From positions 1-64,000 of the forward strand of contig CAZWOU010000005.1 in NCBI GenBank assembly GCA_964635375.1: a stretch of DNA of 64,000 bases, read 5' to 3'. Position 1 is the first letter of the stretch; each line of letters begins with the position of its first letter. A model generated the notes under the pieces. That model did not search any database. It was not told the origin of the DNA and saw only the letters and a program-made list of their open reading frames with translations. Of the stretch, positions 1 through 10,100 are shown piece by piece. Made by a program: the position numbers and the translations under genes. This stretch comes from CAZMNY01 sp964635375 (lineage in GTDB: Bacteria > Planctomycetota > Planctomycetia > Pirellulales > Pirellulaceae).

Positions 1-1044
1 TTGCATCAGCACGATACGCCGGGCAGCGAATTGGCCACGGAGGAATTGCTGGCGCAACACGCGTTGGGCGGCAAGTTCTCAAACGCCGAATTCGACCTCC
101 GGGTGATCCAGCGGATTGGAGCGGCGGCGAAGAAGTCGCTCAGCGATGTGCAAACGGTGACGCACGTTGGCGTAGGCTCCGGAATCGTGGAGAAGGTTGC
201 GTCCAACCGTCGCATTCTTGGATCCGACGGCCGCGTGGCCATTGTGCGACTCAGCTCTTCACGGAATGCAAAGGCCCAAGCTGCGCCAGAGGGGACGATT
301 GACCCCAAAGTCAGTCTGCTCTCCTTTTGGGACGGCGAAAAACCGATCACTGCGTTGACATACTACGCGACCCATCCGCAAAGCTACTATGGAAAGGGAT
401 CGGTAAACTGGGACTTTGTCGGTATGGCCCGCAAGCAACGGGAGGAGTCTCTGGGCGGCGTGCCTCACATTCACTTTGATGGCGCTGGCGGGAACGTCGC
501 GGCTGGCAAATACAACGACGGCTCCAAACCGGTTCGACCTCTACTTGCGAAACGGCTCGCGGCGGGGATGAAGTTAGCTTGGGATTCGCAGCAGAAGACG
601 GCTGTGAGTCGCGACGATGTGATCTGGTCCATCGAACAAGTCGCTTTACCGCTGCGAGAGACGCTCAAGGAAAATGAACTGCTAGCGAAACTGACTGATA
701 AGGGTGCGACCGATCGCGTCCGAGTACGAGCTGCGCGCGATCTTGTGTTCTTGCGCAGAACCAAGGCAGGCCGCCGAATCACGATCTCGTGCCTGCAAAT
801 CGGAGCGGCGCGAGTCCTACACATGCCCGGCGAGTTGTTTGTGGAGTACCAAATTGCCGCTCAGGAAATGCGACCCGATGACTTCGTCGCGATGGCCGCA
901 TACGGCGACTACGGGCCTGGCTATATCGGAACCAAGATTGCCTACAGTCAAGGCGGGTACGAAACGGGCATCGTTTCCCGAGTGGCGCCGGAAGTCGAGG
1001 CTGTGTTGATGACGGCGATGCGAAAACTCTTGCGCGAGCATTGA
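1..1044 (+). CDS. neutral/alkaline ceramidase-like protein, 5'-partial
   Basis: The frame is open from the first base, so the real start lies outside the window. The 347 visible residues begin with an HQHDTP motif. In the neutral/alkaline non-lysosomal ceramidase N-terminal family, and in related planctomycete proteins, such a His-rich motif helps bind the catalytic zinc. Further on are a YYATHPQSYYG stretch and an HFDGAGGNVAAGKYN stretch, which also fit that fold. The second half (GELFVEYQ, YGDYGPGYIGT) matches the part of the family that closes the active site. The exact substrate cannot be read from sequence; many planctomycete members are annotated only by similarity. It converges on the FAD oxidoreductase with about 27 bases between the stops. 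Confidence 0.65.
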   Translation: MHQHDTPGSELATEELLAQHALGGKFSNAEFDLRVIQRIGAAAKKSLSDVQTVTHVGVGSGIVEKVASNRRILGSDGRVAIVRLSSSRNAKAQAAPEGTIDPKVSLLSFWDGEKPITALTYYATHPQSYYGKGSVNWDFVGMARKQREESLGGVPHIHFDGAGGNVAAGKYNDGSKPVRPLLAKRLAAGMKLAWDSQQKTAVSRDDVIWSIEQVALPLRETLKENELLAKLTDKGATDRVRVRAARDLVFLRRTKAGRRITISCLQIGAARVLHMPGELFVEYQIAAQEMRPDDFVAMAAYGDYGPGYIGTKIAYSQGGYETGIVSRVAPEVEAVLMTAMRKLLREH

Positions 1045-1071
1045 GCGAGTTTGGCTGTGAGACGCACAGCG

Positions 1072-2958
1072 TTAATAGACTCGCAGTTCACAGATTCTCG
1101 CGTGGTCCAGGCCGTTGGCGGACTGAACGGTAATCCGCAGCGCGCGGATGGGCGACGCGAGGATCAATTGATGCGAGCGGAGACGCTGATAATTGCCGCA
1201 AATGTTGAACAGCGGAACCCAGCCCTCCTCGCCGTTCGCTTCGACGAGATAGTCGCGCACGGTTTCGGGTTGCGGCTTTCCCCACTGCATCTGCGATGTG
1301 TAACCGTCGTGGTGACTGAGCGTCAGGTGACGATGTAGGCCAGTATCGAAAACGATGCGCAACTCACGAGGCTCGATCTCCCGACTCCAGTCGAGTTGGA
1401 TGGAGACGGGGAATCCTGCCAAGGCATCGGACATCCAACGATGGGTAGCCGGAACAGATCGATCGGGCGAGGCGCCTCGTTCTCCATGCGTGCTGCGAGT
1501 TTGTCCCGAGACCACTTGGCTCGCTTGGCCACTTGAGATTTCGCTTGTTGCGCTCACCGTGGCGATCTTGGCGAGATCAGCTGCATCGTCAGTAAGGCGG
1601 CCGAGCAAGAACGCGTCATCGCGCAACAGTTGCTGTTGAATCGCCTGTATCGCGCCAGGCTGATCCGCGAGCTTGGCGGGGGGAACGCCCTGAGTCACGG
1701 CGTAAGCCGCCGCCGTGCCGACCCCCTGCCCCACGACGGCACAAGTCGCCATTACTCGCGTCGACGAGAAGGCGATGTGGCTCGCCGACATGTTTCGGCC
1801 CGCAAACATCAGATTGCCGACATCGCGAGAAACACAACATCGAAGCGGGATGTCGTAGAGGTAGGGGACCGGATGTTGCTCGCAAGGCGGTTCGTCTGGC
1901 AAATCGACTCCGCCCGGCGGGTGCAGGTCGAGCGACCAGCCCCCAAACGCAATCGCGTCGTCAAATGGGTGTGAGGTAAGAATGTCCTGTTGAGTGAGAA
2001 CGTGCTGACCGATGAATCGTCGACTCTCTCGCTTTCCCGGCAAGAAGCCGAACCAATCGAGCGCCCAATGGTCCGCAGCGAACGGGTCAGCGCCAGGGTC
2101 CGAGTTGGGAGGTCCGTTTTTGACGTGGTCCCAGATGCCGAGCACAATCGCCAACAGCTCGTCGCGGATTTGCTCATTGTCCTTGATCGTGTCGAGTTGG
2201 CCGCCCCATTCGGCCCACCAATAACCGTACTCGTAGCTCGGTTCTTCTTCGCCCGGCGTGGCGTAGAGGCGGAGTCGCAGATCATCCTTGCTGAACTTCC
2301 TTGCCCAATCCGGCGCCACGAAAGGCATCGGCTGCTCGTGTTTGCGAGCTTGCATGAGAATTGTCGAACCCAGCCGACCATCGTCGGCTTGGCGCGGCGC
2401 CAGCGATTCCGAAAACTCAGCTTGGCCTTCGCGCCCTTCCATGAACGAGGCGCCCGCTTCGCAGCCCAATCGCCCGTCACCCGTACAGTCGACAAAGACC
2501 TCAGCGGTAATGAGAAATCGTTCTTCGCTGCTTTGACGCTCGGCGATCGCCCTAACGATTTGGTCACCGCTCATCTCAACGCCAGTGACCGTCGTGTTGA
2601 GCATCAGTTTCAAGTTGGGCTCGGCCATGCATTTTTCGTAGAGAATCAGATCGAACATCGAAGCGGACCGTTGCGGGTTCCTGACGCAGGCCTCCAGTCG
2701 CAGTTCCTCGATGACGCCGCCTTCGCGCGCCTCCGTCTCTAGCGGCTTGCCCCGACCGAAACTACCTGTCCCGTTGGCGCCGACGATGTGCATTCTGACT
2801 TCGCTCGAAGCGTTGCCTCCCAACACAGGACGGTCTTGGCAGAGGATCACGTCAGCCCCGCCACGCGCAGCGGCAATAGCGACTGGCACGCCTGCTGGGC
2901 CGCCGCCAACGACGAGCACGCTGCATTTGAGTTCGCGAGGGGTGACGAATGTTGACAC
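1072..2958 (-). CDS. FAD-dependent oxidoreductase (FAD_oxidored family)
   Basis: The N-terminus carries a clear dinucleotide-binding motif, VLVVGGGPAGVPVAIAAARGG, followed by VLGGNASSEVRMHIVGA, which is typical of planctomycete FAD_oxidored proteins. VDCTGDGRLG and the later MFAGRNMSASHIAFSSTRVM segment are also family hallmarks. The last 130 residues look like a beta-rich appendage. I prefer the GTG at 2958, with a GGGA six bases upstream, because the GGGPAG motif then lies about 20 residues in. A TTG at 3003 would give 643 residues but has no ribosome binding site. Substrate unknown. Related proteins are commonly found near sugar-catabolism genes, and no such partner is adjacent here. Confidence 0.85.
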   Translation of the reverse strand: MSTFVTPRELKCSVLVVGGGPAGVPVAIAAARGGADVILCQDRPVLGGNASSEVRMHIVGANGTGSFGRGKPLETEAREGGVIEELRLEACVRNPQRSASMFDLILYEKCMAEPNLKLMLNTTVTGVEMSGDQIVRAIAERQSSEERFLITAEVFVDCTGDGRLGCEAGASFMEGREGQAEFSESLAPRQADDGRLGSTILMQARKHEQPMPFVAPDWARKFSKDDLRLRLYATPGEEEPSYEYGYWWAEWGGQLDTIKDNEQIRDELLAIVLGIWDHVKNGPPNSDPGADPFAADHWALDWFGFLPGKRESRRFIGQHVLTQQDILTSHPFDDAIAFGGWSLDLHPPGGVDLPDEPPCEQHPVPYLYDIPLRCCVSRDVGNLMFAGRNMSASHIAFSSTRVMATCAVVGQGVGTAAAYAVTQGVPPAKLADQPGAIQAIQQQLLRDDAFLLGRLTDDAADLAKIATVSATSEISSGQASQVVSGQTRSTHGERGASPDRSVPATHRWMSDALAGFPVSIQLDWSREIEPRELRIVFDTGLHRHLTLSHHDGYTSQMQWGKPQPETVRDYLVEANGEEGWVPLFNICGNYQRLRSHQLILASPIRALRITVQSANGLDHARICELRVY

Positions 2959-3419
2959 AACGAATCCCAAGGGAGTGAAGTTGGGCGACGAGGCGCCGAG
3001 CAAGCAACTGATGCATTCAAGTCTAGCAGTGAAAAGGGACTCTTGAACGGAAACGGAAAGGCTCGCCTCCGGGGCGGGCCTCCATAGTAAGGGGCGACCA
3101 CGCGTTTGGCCGAAGGCCTTTTTTCCACCGTAGCCTGGGGCAACGCCCCAGGAATAGAACCCGACCGCCAGTTTGGCCGACCGCCATATTCACCCGTCTC
3201 GGTGCTCGTTGATGCCAAACCAGAGCACGCCTCCGACGAAGGCCTTTTGGACCTGCAAGGTAGTAAGGGGCGACCCATGGAGGCAGTTCATCATGCGAGC
3301 GCGTAATCCTGAAAAGGCTCTTCAAATAGAAAAGCGAGATGGGAAATGGCAGTTGAACTAGGGAAAGCCGAAGCATCAGAAGTCGCGAAACTGAATACGC
3401 AATGTGCTCACACGAGTGC
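2959..3419. other. intergenic region with REP-like repeat
   Basis: No convincing gene. It contains a perfect 15-base direct repeat, tagtaaggggcgacc, at 3085-3099 and 3261-3275. It also contains a REP-like element with a GC-rich hairpin at 3106-3154 and a diverged half copy at 3174-3194. Open frames here are repeat-derived. Confidence 0.6.
3106..3154. repeat. REP-like interspersed repeat, copy 1
   Basis: The unit starts ttggccgaaggcc, continues ccaccgtagcc, and ends in the perfect hairpin cctggggc-aac-gccccagg (3134-3152, 8 bp stem, 3-base loop). Diverged copies occur at 23291-23336 and 23355-23380, 20 kb away, so this is a dispersed family and not a local structure. Confidence 0.75.
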
Positions 3420-3839
3420 TCATTTGAGAATATCGGCCGTTTCGCTTGCCCTTGCGATGACCAGCAAACTCTTGTCAATGTATGCTTGGCCGTCGACTTT
3501 GTACGTGTCGAGTTCAAAATCGCCAGACAGTCGATAAACGTCCCAGCCTGTGTTTTTCTGATCGAGTTCGCCGAGGTGTTGGGCGGCATCCTCGTAGTTT
3601 TGAAACGCAACGCCGCCTGGGTAGAGGTTCAAAGGAAGCGGCCCCAGTTTCACAACATTTTGTCCCGCGCTGAGAACTTTTGCATAGTTCTCGTCGCCAA
3701 TCGTATAGATGGGCAAGCGAACAGCATCGCGGCGCGTTGGCGTCGCGTATGAAGTAAACACAATGCCTCCGACCACGACAAAAACAACGAGTGAGCCTAA
3801 CGTCAAGGCCGTCCATTTGGCAACTTTCCATTTAGACAT
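3420..3839 (-). CDS. membrane-anchored hypothetical protein
   Basis: A 139-residue protein with a short basic N-terminus (MSKWKVAKW) and one hydrophobic segment at about residues 10-33, then a soluble domain expected outside the cytoplasm. The C-terminal half has a run of alternating aromatic and charged residues (GWDVYRLSGDFELDTYKV) that looks like a compact beta-rich domain. I do not recognise the family by name. It starts at an ATG with a divergent spacer upstream. Next to it on the same strand is another small membrane protein, so the two may be related in function; that is inference only. Confidence 0.6.
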   Translation of the reverse strand: MSKWKVAKWTALTLGSLVVFVVVGGIVFTSYATPTRRDAVRLPIYTIGDENYAKVLSAGQNVVKLGPLPLNLYPGGVAFQNYEDAAQHLGELDQKNTGWDVYRLSGDFELDTYKVDGQAYIDKSLLVIARASETADILK

Positions 3840-3889
3840 GCGATGCTCCGTGTTTCACTATTTGCATGGGTACTCAATGCGCGGCGAGC

Positions 3890-4132
3890 TTAGCAGAGAG
3901 AGAATAGTTGATCCAGATGAGATTTGGGGGTAGGCCGGCGGGCCGGCGTTGAACGAGCGATCATCGAACAAGAACGCAGTTGAAGAAGAACTAACGCGCG
4001 TTGTGCGTTCAACGAGGAATTATACCAGTTGATGAAGATCCCGACGATGAACATGGATTCAACTCCGACGAACACCAGGACGATTACCCAGAAACGTAGT
4101 GGCGGCAACTTCTTGTTGGTTTCGTTGGCCAT
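3890..4132 (-). CDS. small single-pass membrane protein, uncertain
   Basis: From the ATG at 4132 this gives 80 residues: MANETNKKLPPLRF, then a strong hydrophobic segment (WVIVLVFVGVESMFIVGIFI), then a basic tail. The hydrophobic helix and polar N-terminus look protein-like. The tail after about residue 45 is rich in Arg and Ser and could be non-coding drift, so the true protein may be shorter or the gene decayed. No family recognised and no strong ribosome binding site seen. Confidence 0.35.
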   Translation of the reverse strand: MANETNKKLPPLRFWVIVLVFVGVESMFIVGIFINWYNSSLNAQRALVLLQLRSCSMIARSTPARRPTPKSHLDQLFSLC

Positions 4133-4648
4133 GGCGATATCCAAGCAAGCCGCCAGCAAGAAGTCAAGTTGAGGACCTGAAAAGGCAGTTGGAAGGCAAC
4201 GAACGCGTGGACTCGGCCACTGAGGACCAACTCAAGCAGGTCGTGACCGATATTTAATGCTGGATTGAAGTCCCAGAGCGACTGTGCCAATCACTGGGCG
4301 GGGAGTTTGGCGAAGGAATCGTTGACTCTACAGTGGGGCGCCATCGTGACGCTCGCGGGCGTTGACATGTGTATTCGGATTCCTCCCTCATAACTTCGGA
4401 AATACAGAATTTCCATCACCAAGAACAGGACAGTTCTAACAGTCCGTGGTGGCCTACCATTTGACAGTAGAAATTGCGGGGGTGACAATGAGATTGAACC
4501 GTTTTGGTTCCTTGAGTTTTTGGTTCCCCGCCGCCGCACCGGTTGCCACCCGTGGCCCCTCTTGGTCTTCTTTGCGCGACCATAGCATACTGGCGGCCGC
4601 GAGAGAGTCGAGTGCAACAGACTCGCGATTTGAATGAGAGGATGCAGC
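4133..4648. other. intergenic region upstream of sulfatase
   Basis: About 500 bases without a supported gene. Open frames on the minus strand here are short, or run antisense to the sulfatase. The leader of the sulfatase gene lies at its right end. Confidence 0.5.
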
Positions 4649-6316
4649 ATGTTTCAGTTCATCGCCGTAACACAGGCCAGCCGCCGCCGGTTGTCCATGC
4701 GTTGCTTGCCACACAGAGTCACTCAACTGGTCATAACGGCTGTTGTCGCATTTGTGGCACAAGCCATTTGTTCGCAACCCGTCTGCGCTAAGCCAGCTGA
4801 TCGCCCCAACATCGTTTTGATCATGGCTGACGACCTGGGATTCTCGGACATCGGTTGTTACGGTTCCGAGATCGCGACACCGAACCTCGACGGGCTCGCC
4901 GCACGGGGGCTTCGCTTCACGCAGTTTTACAACACAGCGAAGTGTCACTCGTCACGAGTCTCCTTGCTCACTGGACTCTATTGCGATCAGGCGGGCGGAG
5001 CGAAACTGAGCCGGGGAGCGACAATCGCTGAAGTGCTTTCCGACTCGGGCTATTTCACGGCGATGGTCGGCAAGTGGCACCTGACGAAGCAGCCGACCGA
5101 CTTCGGTTTCCAGCGTTACTGGGGCCACCTATCGGGCGCAACGAACTTCTTCACCGGCGACAATTCGTTTCGCTTGAACGGTGAAGTGTGGGAGGTTCCC
5201 AAGACACTCAATGGGCGGCCTTTCTATACGACTCATGCCATCGGCGACTTTGCCGTGCGTTTCCTGGACGAGGCGGTTGAAAGCGACAAACCGTTCTTGC
5301 TCTACACAGCTTTTAACGCCCCGCATTACCCGCTCCAAGCGCCTGAGAGAGCGGTTCGCAAGTACGAGGGTCGTTACGACGGAGGCTGGGATCAGCTTCG
5401 TATTGAGCGGCATCGCAAACAGCTCGGCTCGGGATTGCTTCCGAAGAAATGGAAGCTGAGCCCGCGCCCGGACCACGTTCCGGCCTGGGACGAGTTGGGC
5501 GACGAGGAGCAGCAGTGGGAGGCGGATCGCATGGAGGTTTTCGCCGCAATGGTTGAACTGCTGGACCATAACGTCGGCCGAATCGTGAACGCGCTCAAGG
5601 AAAAGGGCGTGTATGAGAACACGTTGATTCTGTTCTGTTCAGACAACGGAGCATGTCCATTCGAGCGTACTCGAGGCCGCTATAAGAAGCCTTGGGACCC
5701 GAGTTCCTATTGGACCTACGACGCCAGTTGGGCCCATGCCGGCAACACGCCTTTTCGGCTCTACAAACAGAACCAACATGAAGGCGGCATCTCTTCGCCG
5801 CTGGTTGTGCACTGGCCGGTCGGTCTGAAGACGAGCGCTGGCGGCACAACGGATCAGGCGGGCCACTTAGTCGATCTGATGGCCACATTCATCGACGTTG
5901 CCGGCGCGAAATATCCTGCGAACGTGGGCGAGCGAACGATCGACCCGCTGCAGGGCAGGTCGCTAACCCCAATCTTCGCTGGGCGCGCACGCGAGCCTCA
6001 TGAGCAACTCTACTTTCACTTCGGTTCCGACCGGGCTCTCCGCGCAGGGCCGTGGAAAGTTGTCTCCGCCAAGCAAGGCAAGTGGGAGCTCTACAATCTG
6101 GATGATGATCGTACAGAACTAAACGACCTCGCCGCGAAGCATCCGGACCGAGTCCAAGCGATGTCTCAAGAGTGGTTTCGTTTGGCGACCGACGTCGACC
6201 GGCTCAGCGGGCGGCAAGTACAACCTGTGCGAGAGAATCTCTCGAAGCTAGGCTTTCGGAGAGACACAAGCGGCGGCAACGCTGAACAGCAGAAGAAGCG
6301 CAAGCGAATGAAGTAG
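4649..6316 (+). CDS. secreted sulfatase (arylsulfatase type)
   Basis: About 555 residues. The first 45 form a Sec-type signal region ending near VCAKPADRPN. The mature part opens with NIVLIMADDLGFSDIGCYG, which carries the metal-binding Asp pair of the alkaline phosphatase/sulfatase fold. The formylglycine signature reads CHSSRVSLLTG, so the third position is Ser where the usual pattern has Pro or Ala. VGKWHLTK, NAPHYPLQAP and FCSDNGAC supply the remaining active-site motifs. I chose the ATG at 4649 because AGAGGA lies a few bases upstream; an ATG at 4634 has no such site. Substrate unknown, probably a sulfated polysaccharide or sulfolipid. A phosphatase/endonuclease-family gene follows 29 bases later on the same strand. 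Confidence 0.92.
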   Translation: MFQFIAVTQASRRRLSMRCLPHRVTQLVITAVVAFVAQAICSQPVCAKPADRPNIVLIMADDLGFSDIGCYGSEIATPNLDGLAARGLRFTQFYNTAKCHSSRVSLLTGLYCDQAGGAKLSRGATIAEVLSDSGYFTAMVGKWHLTKQPTDFGFQRYWGHLSGATNFFTGDNSFRLNGEVWEVPKTLNGRPFYTTHAIGDFAVRFLDEAVESDKPFLLYTAFNAPHYPLQAPERAVRKYEGRYDGGWDQLRIERHRKQLGSGLLPKKWKLSPRPDHVPAWDELGDEEQQWEADRMEVFAAMVELLDHNVGRIVNALKEKGVYENTLILFCSDNGACPFERTRGRYKKPWDPSSYWTYDASWAHAGNTPFRLYKQNQHEGGISSPLVVHWPVGLKTSAGGTTDQAGHLVDLMATFIDVAGAKYPANVGERTIDPLQGRSLTPIFAGRAREPHEQLYFHFGSDRALRAGPWKVVSAKQGKWELYNLDDDRTELNDLAAKHPDRVQAMSQEWFRLATDVDRLSGRQVQPVRENLSKLGFRRDTSGGNAEQQKKRKRMK

Positions 6317-6345
6317 GGAATGTTCGGACGCCGGAAGAACATAGA

Positions 6346-7083
6346 TTGGTCAACGCCGTGCATTTCCACTTCATGACCTACAACATCCACAAAGGGATCG
6401 GCGGCGTCGACCGTCGCTACGATCCCAGCCGAATTGTGGAGGCGATTAGCCACTGCAAACCGGATGTTGTGTTTCTGCAAGAGGTCGATGACGGCGTGCC
6501 TCGATCGCGAAAACACCGCCAAGTCGATGTGCTCGCGGAAATGCTCGGTTTCCACCATTGTGCTTTTCAGCCCAATGTTCAATTGCGAACTGGGCAATAC
6601 GGCAACGCGATCCTCAGTCGTTTTCCGCTGACTGACGTTCGGCATCTCGATGTCACGATTCCGCTCAAGAAATGCCGGCGAGTTCTTGCCGCACACTGTC
6701 GAGTTCAGACCGAAGAGCATTCGCGGACGGTCTTGCTAATGAACATGCATCTTGGGCTGGCTGCGTTTGAGCGGCGAATGCAGTTGCGGAAACTGATGCA
6801 GTGGGAGCTGTTTCAAAACACCCACCGCGACACCGCAGTTATTGCGGCCGGGGATTTCAACGACATTTGGGGCACCTTGGGGCAGAGAATCCTCGAGCCC
6901 GAGGGTTTTCAAGCTGCCAGCGGAAAGATCAACACATTCCCGGCGATCATGCCTGTCAGGCCGCTTGACCGAGTCTACTACCGTGGCCGTCTGGAAGTCG
7001 ACCACGGCTACGCCTCGCGCACCGAGACCGCTCGCCAGGCTTCGGATCACTTGCCCCTGGTCACCGAGTTCAAACTGACCTGA
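6346..7083 (+). CDS. endonuclease/exonuclease/phosphatase family protein
   Basis: A 245-residue protein with all the landmarks of the EEP metal-dependent hydrolase fold: MTYNIHKG at the start, the catalytic Glu in FLQEVDDG, NMHLGL, the GDFND motif, and SDHLPLVTEF at the end. No signal peptide, so it should act in the cytoplasm. Start chosen at TTG 6346, with GGAAG eight bases upstream; a GTG at 6358 is the alternative. The family includes DNA repair nucleases, sphingomyelinase-like enzymes and lipid phosphatases, and sequence alone does not say which. The short spacing from the sulfatase suggests co-transcription. Confidence 0.85.
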   Translation: MVNAVHFHFMTYNIHKGIGGVDRRYDPSRIVEAISHCKPDVVFLQEVDDGVPRSRKHRQVDVLAEMLGFHHCAFQPNVQLRTGQYGNAILSRFPLTDVRHLDVTIPLKKCRRVLAAHCRVQTEEHSRTVLLMNMHLGLAAFERRMQLRKLMQWELFQNTHRDTAVIAAGDFNDIWGTLGQRILEPEGFQAASGKINTFPAIMPVRPLDRVYYRGRLEVDHGYASRTETARQASDHLPLVTEFKLT

Positions 7084-7109
7084 AGAACTCTGCCGACGCG
7101 AGCCGCCTT

Positions 7110-10100
7110 TCACTCACTGCCTTTCTTCGCGTTGGAATCGTCGATGGGCTGGGTGGGATCCTCCCGAATCTCGATACCGCAAATCAGCGTTTGCCCTTTC
7201 TTGGGCGTGAACACAATGGCCATCTCTTTCGACGCCGCAATGCCTGAAATCTCCTGCACAACGTTGGTGCGGACCTGGCCCTTGGCTTCCGCCACGACAT
7301 CAAAGTTCTCCAGTACCGTCTCGCCCTGAATCGCAACGTCGAAGACATTCGTGCCGGGCTCGACATCTTTGGGTTCGGCGAAGTGCAAACGCACTGTGAA
7401 CTTCCGCGGTGGAGCGGTCGCGGCACTCTTGCCAACCGCCAACGGAATCTTCACAGACTGCACGCCTCGCATGCCGGTTGCGCTGACCCAGTTGAGCCCA
7501 TCGCCTGTCAATTGGCGCGAGTGCAGTCGAAACCAAGTCGTCTTCGCGCTGGAAACTTTCAGGTTGATCTTTGGCGAGGGGCCGCCCGCTTTGGGGTAGT
7601 TCAGCCACAAGGTTTTGTCGTCGGTTCTGCGATCGCCCGGCGCGGCAAAGTTGATTCCCAAACGTTTCACCGGGCCGTCGCCTACTTTCGTCGCCCCGTA
7701 GCTCCAGAGGTCCGTCTCGGGAACATGAACCAGAGCCAGCGAGGTAAAGATCGAGAAGCTGCAAGAGCAGCCGTGGGCAAAGTTGGGCGCGTTGAGTACG
7801 CCGTTTGCAGGAATCAAGCTGTTACGGCAACCAGAGCGGAATCCCTCGAGCCGGGAAGTGCCGCCGTTATTCAAGTCCAGAAAACCAGCCGCTGCGGCTC
7901 GGAATGTCATCAAGTGTTCACTGGCGATCGCATAATTGCAGTGGTGGCCGACCTTAGTGAACTCCCAGGGAACTTGCTCATCCGTGATCGGGTTGGGCAA
8001 CAGCCTCGGATCGCCGGTGCGCACGTCGTACGACTTGCCGGGACCTCGCTGGTCAAGGATCTGGCCTTTCCAAATAATGACCTTATCCCAGTAGTTCTCC
8101 GGATGACCCAGGAACCCTTTGCCCTCTGCTTCCTTGCTCCAAAGTTCGTCGCCATTCTCGCCCTGCCAAGCATCGATTCCTTGCTTGTTGGAGACCAGTA
8201 GTACGTCCTCTTCCACCGCGTATGCCAGCCAAGACGCAGAACGAGGCGTGGTTCGGCTCCAAAGTTCCTTGCCTGTCCTGGCGTCGAACGACTTGATATT
8301 CAAAATCGGCCCCGCCTTGGGAGCGCCTTTGACTCGATTCTTGCCAGCCCCAACATAAAGGCCTTCCAGCAGTCCCTCGTAGCAAAACACCTTGTCGTTC
8401 CCAATCGCAATCAAGGGGAAGCTCATCTCGGACGTCTTCGACCACAGCAGCTTGCCGGTGTTTCGATCCATGACGACGAGCTTCTTGGGATCAGACTTCC
8501 CGTCAACTTTTTGAAACACGGGCACGAACATGCGGTCGCCTACGATTCTTATTCGCCCCCAAGAGTCCTCTTTGTCTGCCAGGGTGAACTCGCGAGTCTG
8601 CTCGCCTGTTTCTGGATCGAGACGCAGGCATTTTTTGGCGAAAGTCAAATAGACGCCATCCTTAGCGACAACAAAGTGGTAGCCAGTCGGTCCCCAGTTC
8701 GAGCCTCGGCCCGGGCTGAGACCAAAGGGAATCTTGTTCTGCCAGAGTATGCGACCGGTGTAGACATCAACGGCCGTGAACTTGCCGGGCCCTTGGATGA
8801 ACATTCGGCCTTCAATCACCGCCATGCTCGGGCCCCATTGATGGCGATCAAAGAATAGGCTCCCGTCAGAGGATGGGCCACCAAACCAAAGCACGCCCAA
8901 CGGCGCCTTGACTCGTTTCTCTCGCGACATCAGCGTGTTGGCGGGGTCGCCAAATTCGTGAGTCCAGTCGGCGGCACCAGGTAGCGGACCAACGCGCGAG
9001 AGCGTGGACTCGCCACTCGCTCGTGTCAGCTTGGCGCCGACCAACGAGTTCGACTCGACTGCTTTAGCCAGAGATTCGTGTTCGGCTACCGTCGTCGTCA
9101 GAACGGCACTACCACCATACGGACGAAGGGAGTTAAACAGGCTTGCCACAGCCGCCGATTGACCTAGGGCTGCCGGCGCCTCGGAGACAACCAGGTTCGC
9201 CATAAAGGGCGGCAGGCTGACATTGCTGAGGTTGCCGACGCGAGCTGTGCAGCGCGAGCCGTATAGTCCCTTCTTGTCTAGACGAGACTGAAGCGACGCG
9301 ACTTTGGCGGCATCGTCATCGAGTGCAATGACGTGCAAGTTCGATTGGCCAATAAGCTCCTCGATCAGTCGTCCGGAGCCGATGTTCAGGGCAACGCAGT
9401 AGCCACTTTTGGACTTAGACGACTTCATGATCTCGGCTGCCTTCGCAGTCCAATCATCGTTTGCGGCAACCGCCTCGCTCTTCGCTTCGACATGCAGCTG
9501 AGGCGTCGTCTTCTCCGCCGCGAAACAACGAATCTCGCCTCGCTCAGTCACAACAACCAGCTTGCCGTTGGCCGCCAATACGGATGTCGGCTTGGCGCCG
9601 ACGTCAGCGGTCCAGGCGGACTTGGGCGTCTCGCCGTCGTTAGGCAACGAGATGGCCACGACCGAATTGTTGTTAGATACATAGAGCTGGTTTCCGGCAA
9701 GCGTGTGAACTTGGCCAACCAGCTTCTTGTCGAATTGCCACAAGCGATGCGGGGTCGAGGTCTTGGTAATCTTGCCGCGGCGATCTTTCTTCTCCACGGT
9801 ATCTTGCTTGTTGAGGTCCAGAGCAACCGCCTTCTCGGCAATAACGCTGTAGGCCACGCCGTTTTGGATAACTGGCCGACGAGCGTTGGCGGAGAGAGTT
9901 CGATTGGCCTTGATGTCAACGATCTTTCCTCCGTGCAACAGCCACTTTTCCGATGCCACGACATGGTAGTCCGTCGATCCGCGAGCGCTGTAGCTGAGCC
10001 GTCGTTGGCGACCTGTTCGCAGGTCGACGCCGAACACGTTTGCTCGACCGCACGGCACAAACAGATTGTCCCCGGCACGCACGAGGTAACCCTGCGGGGC

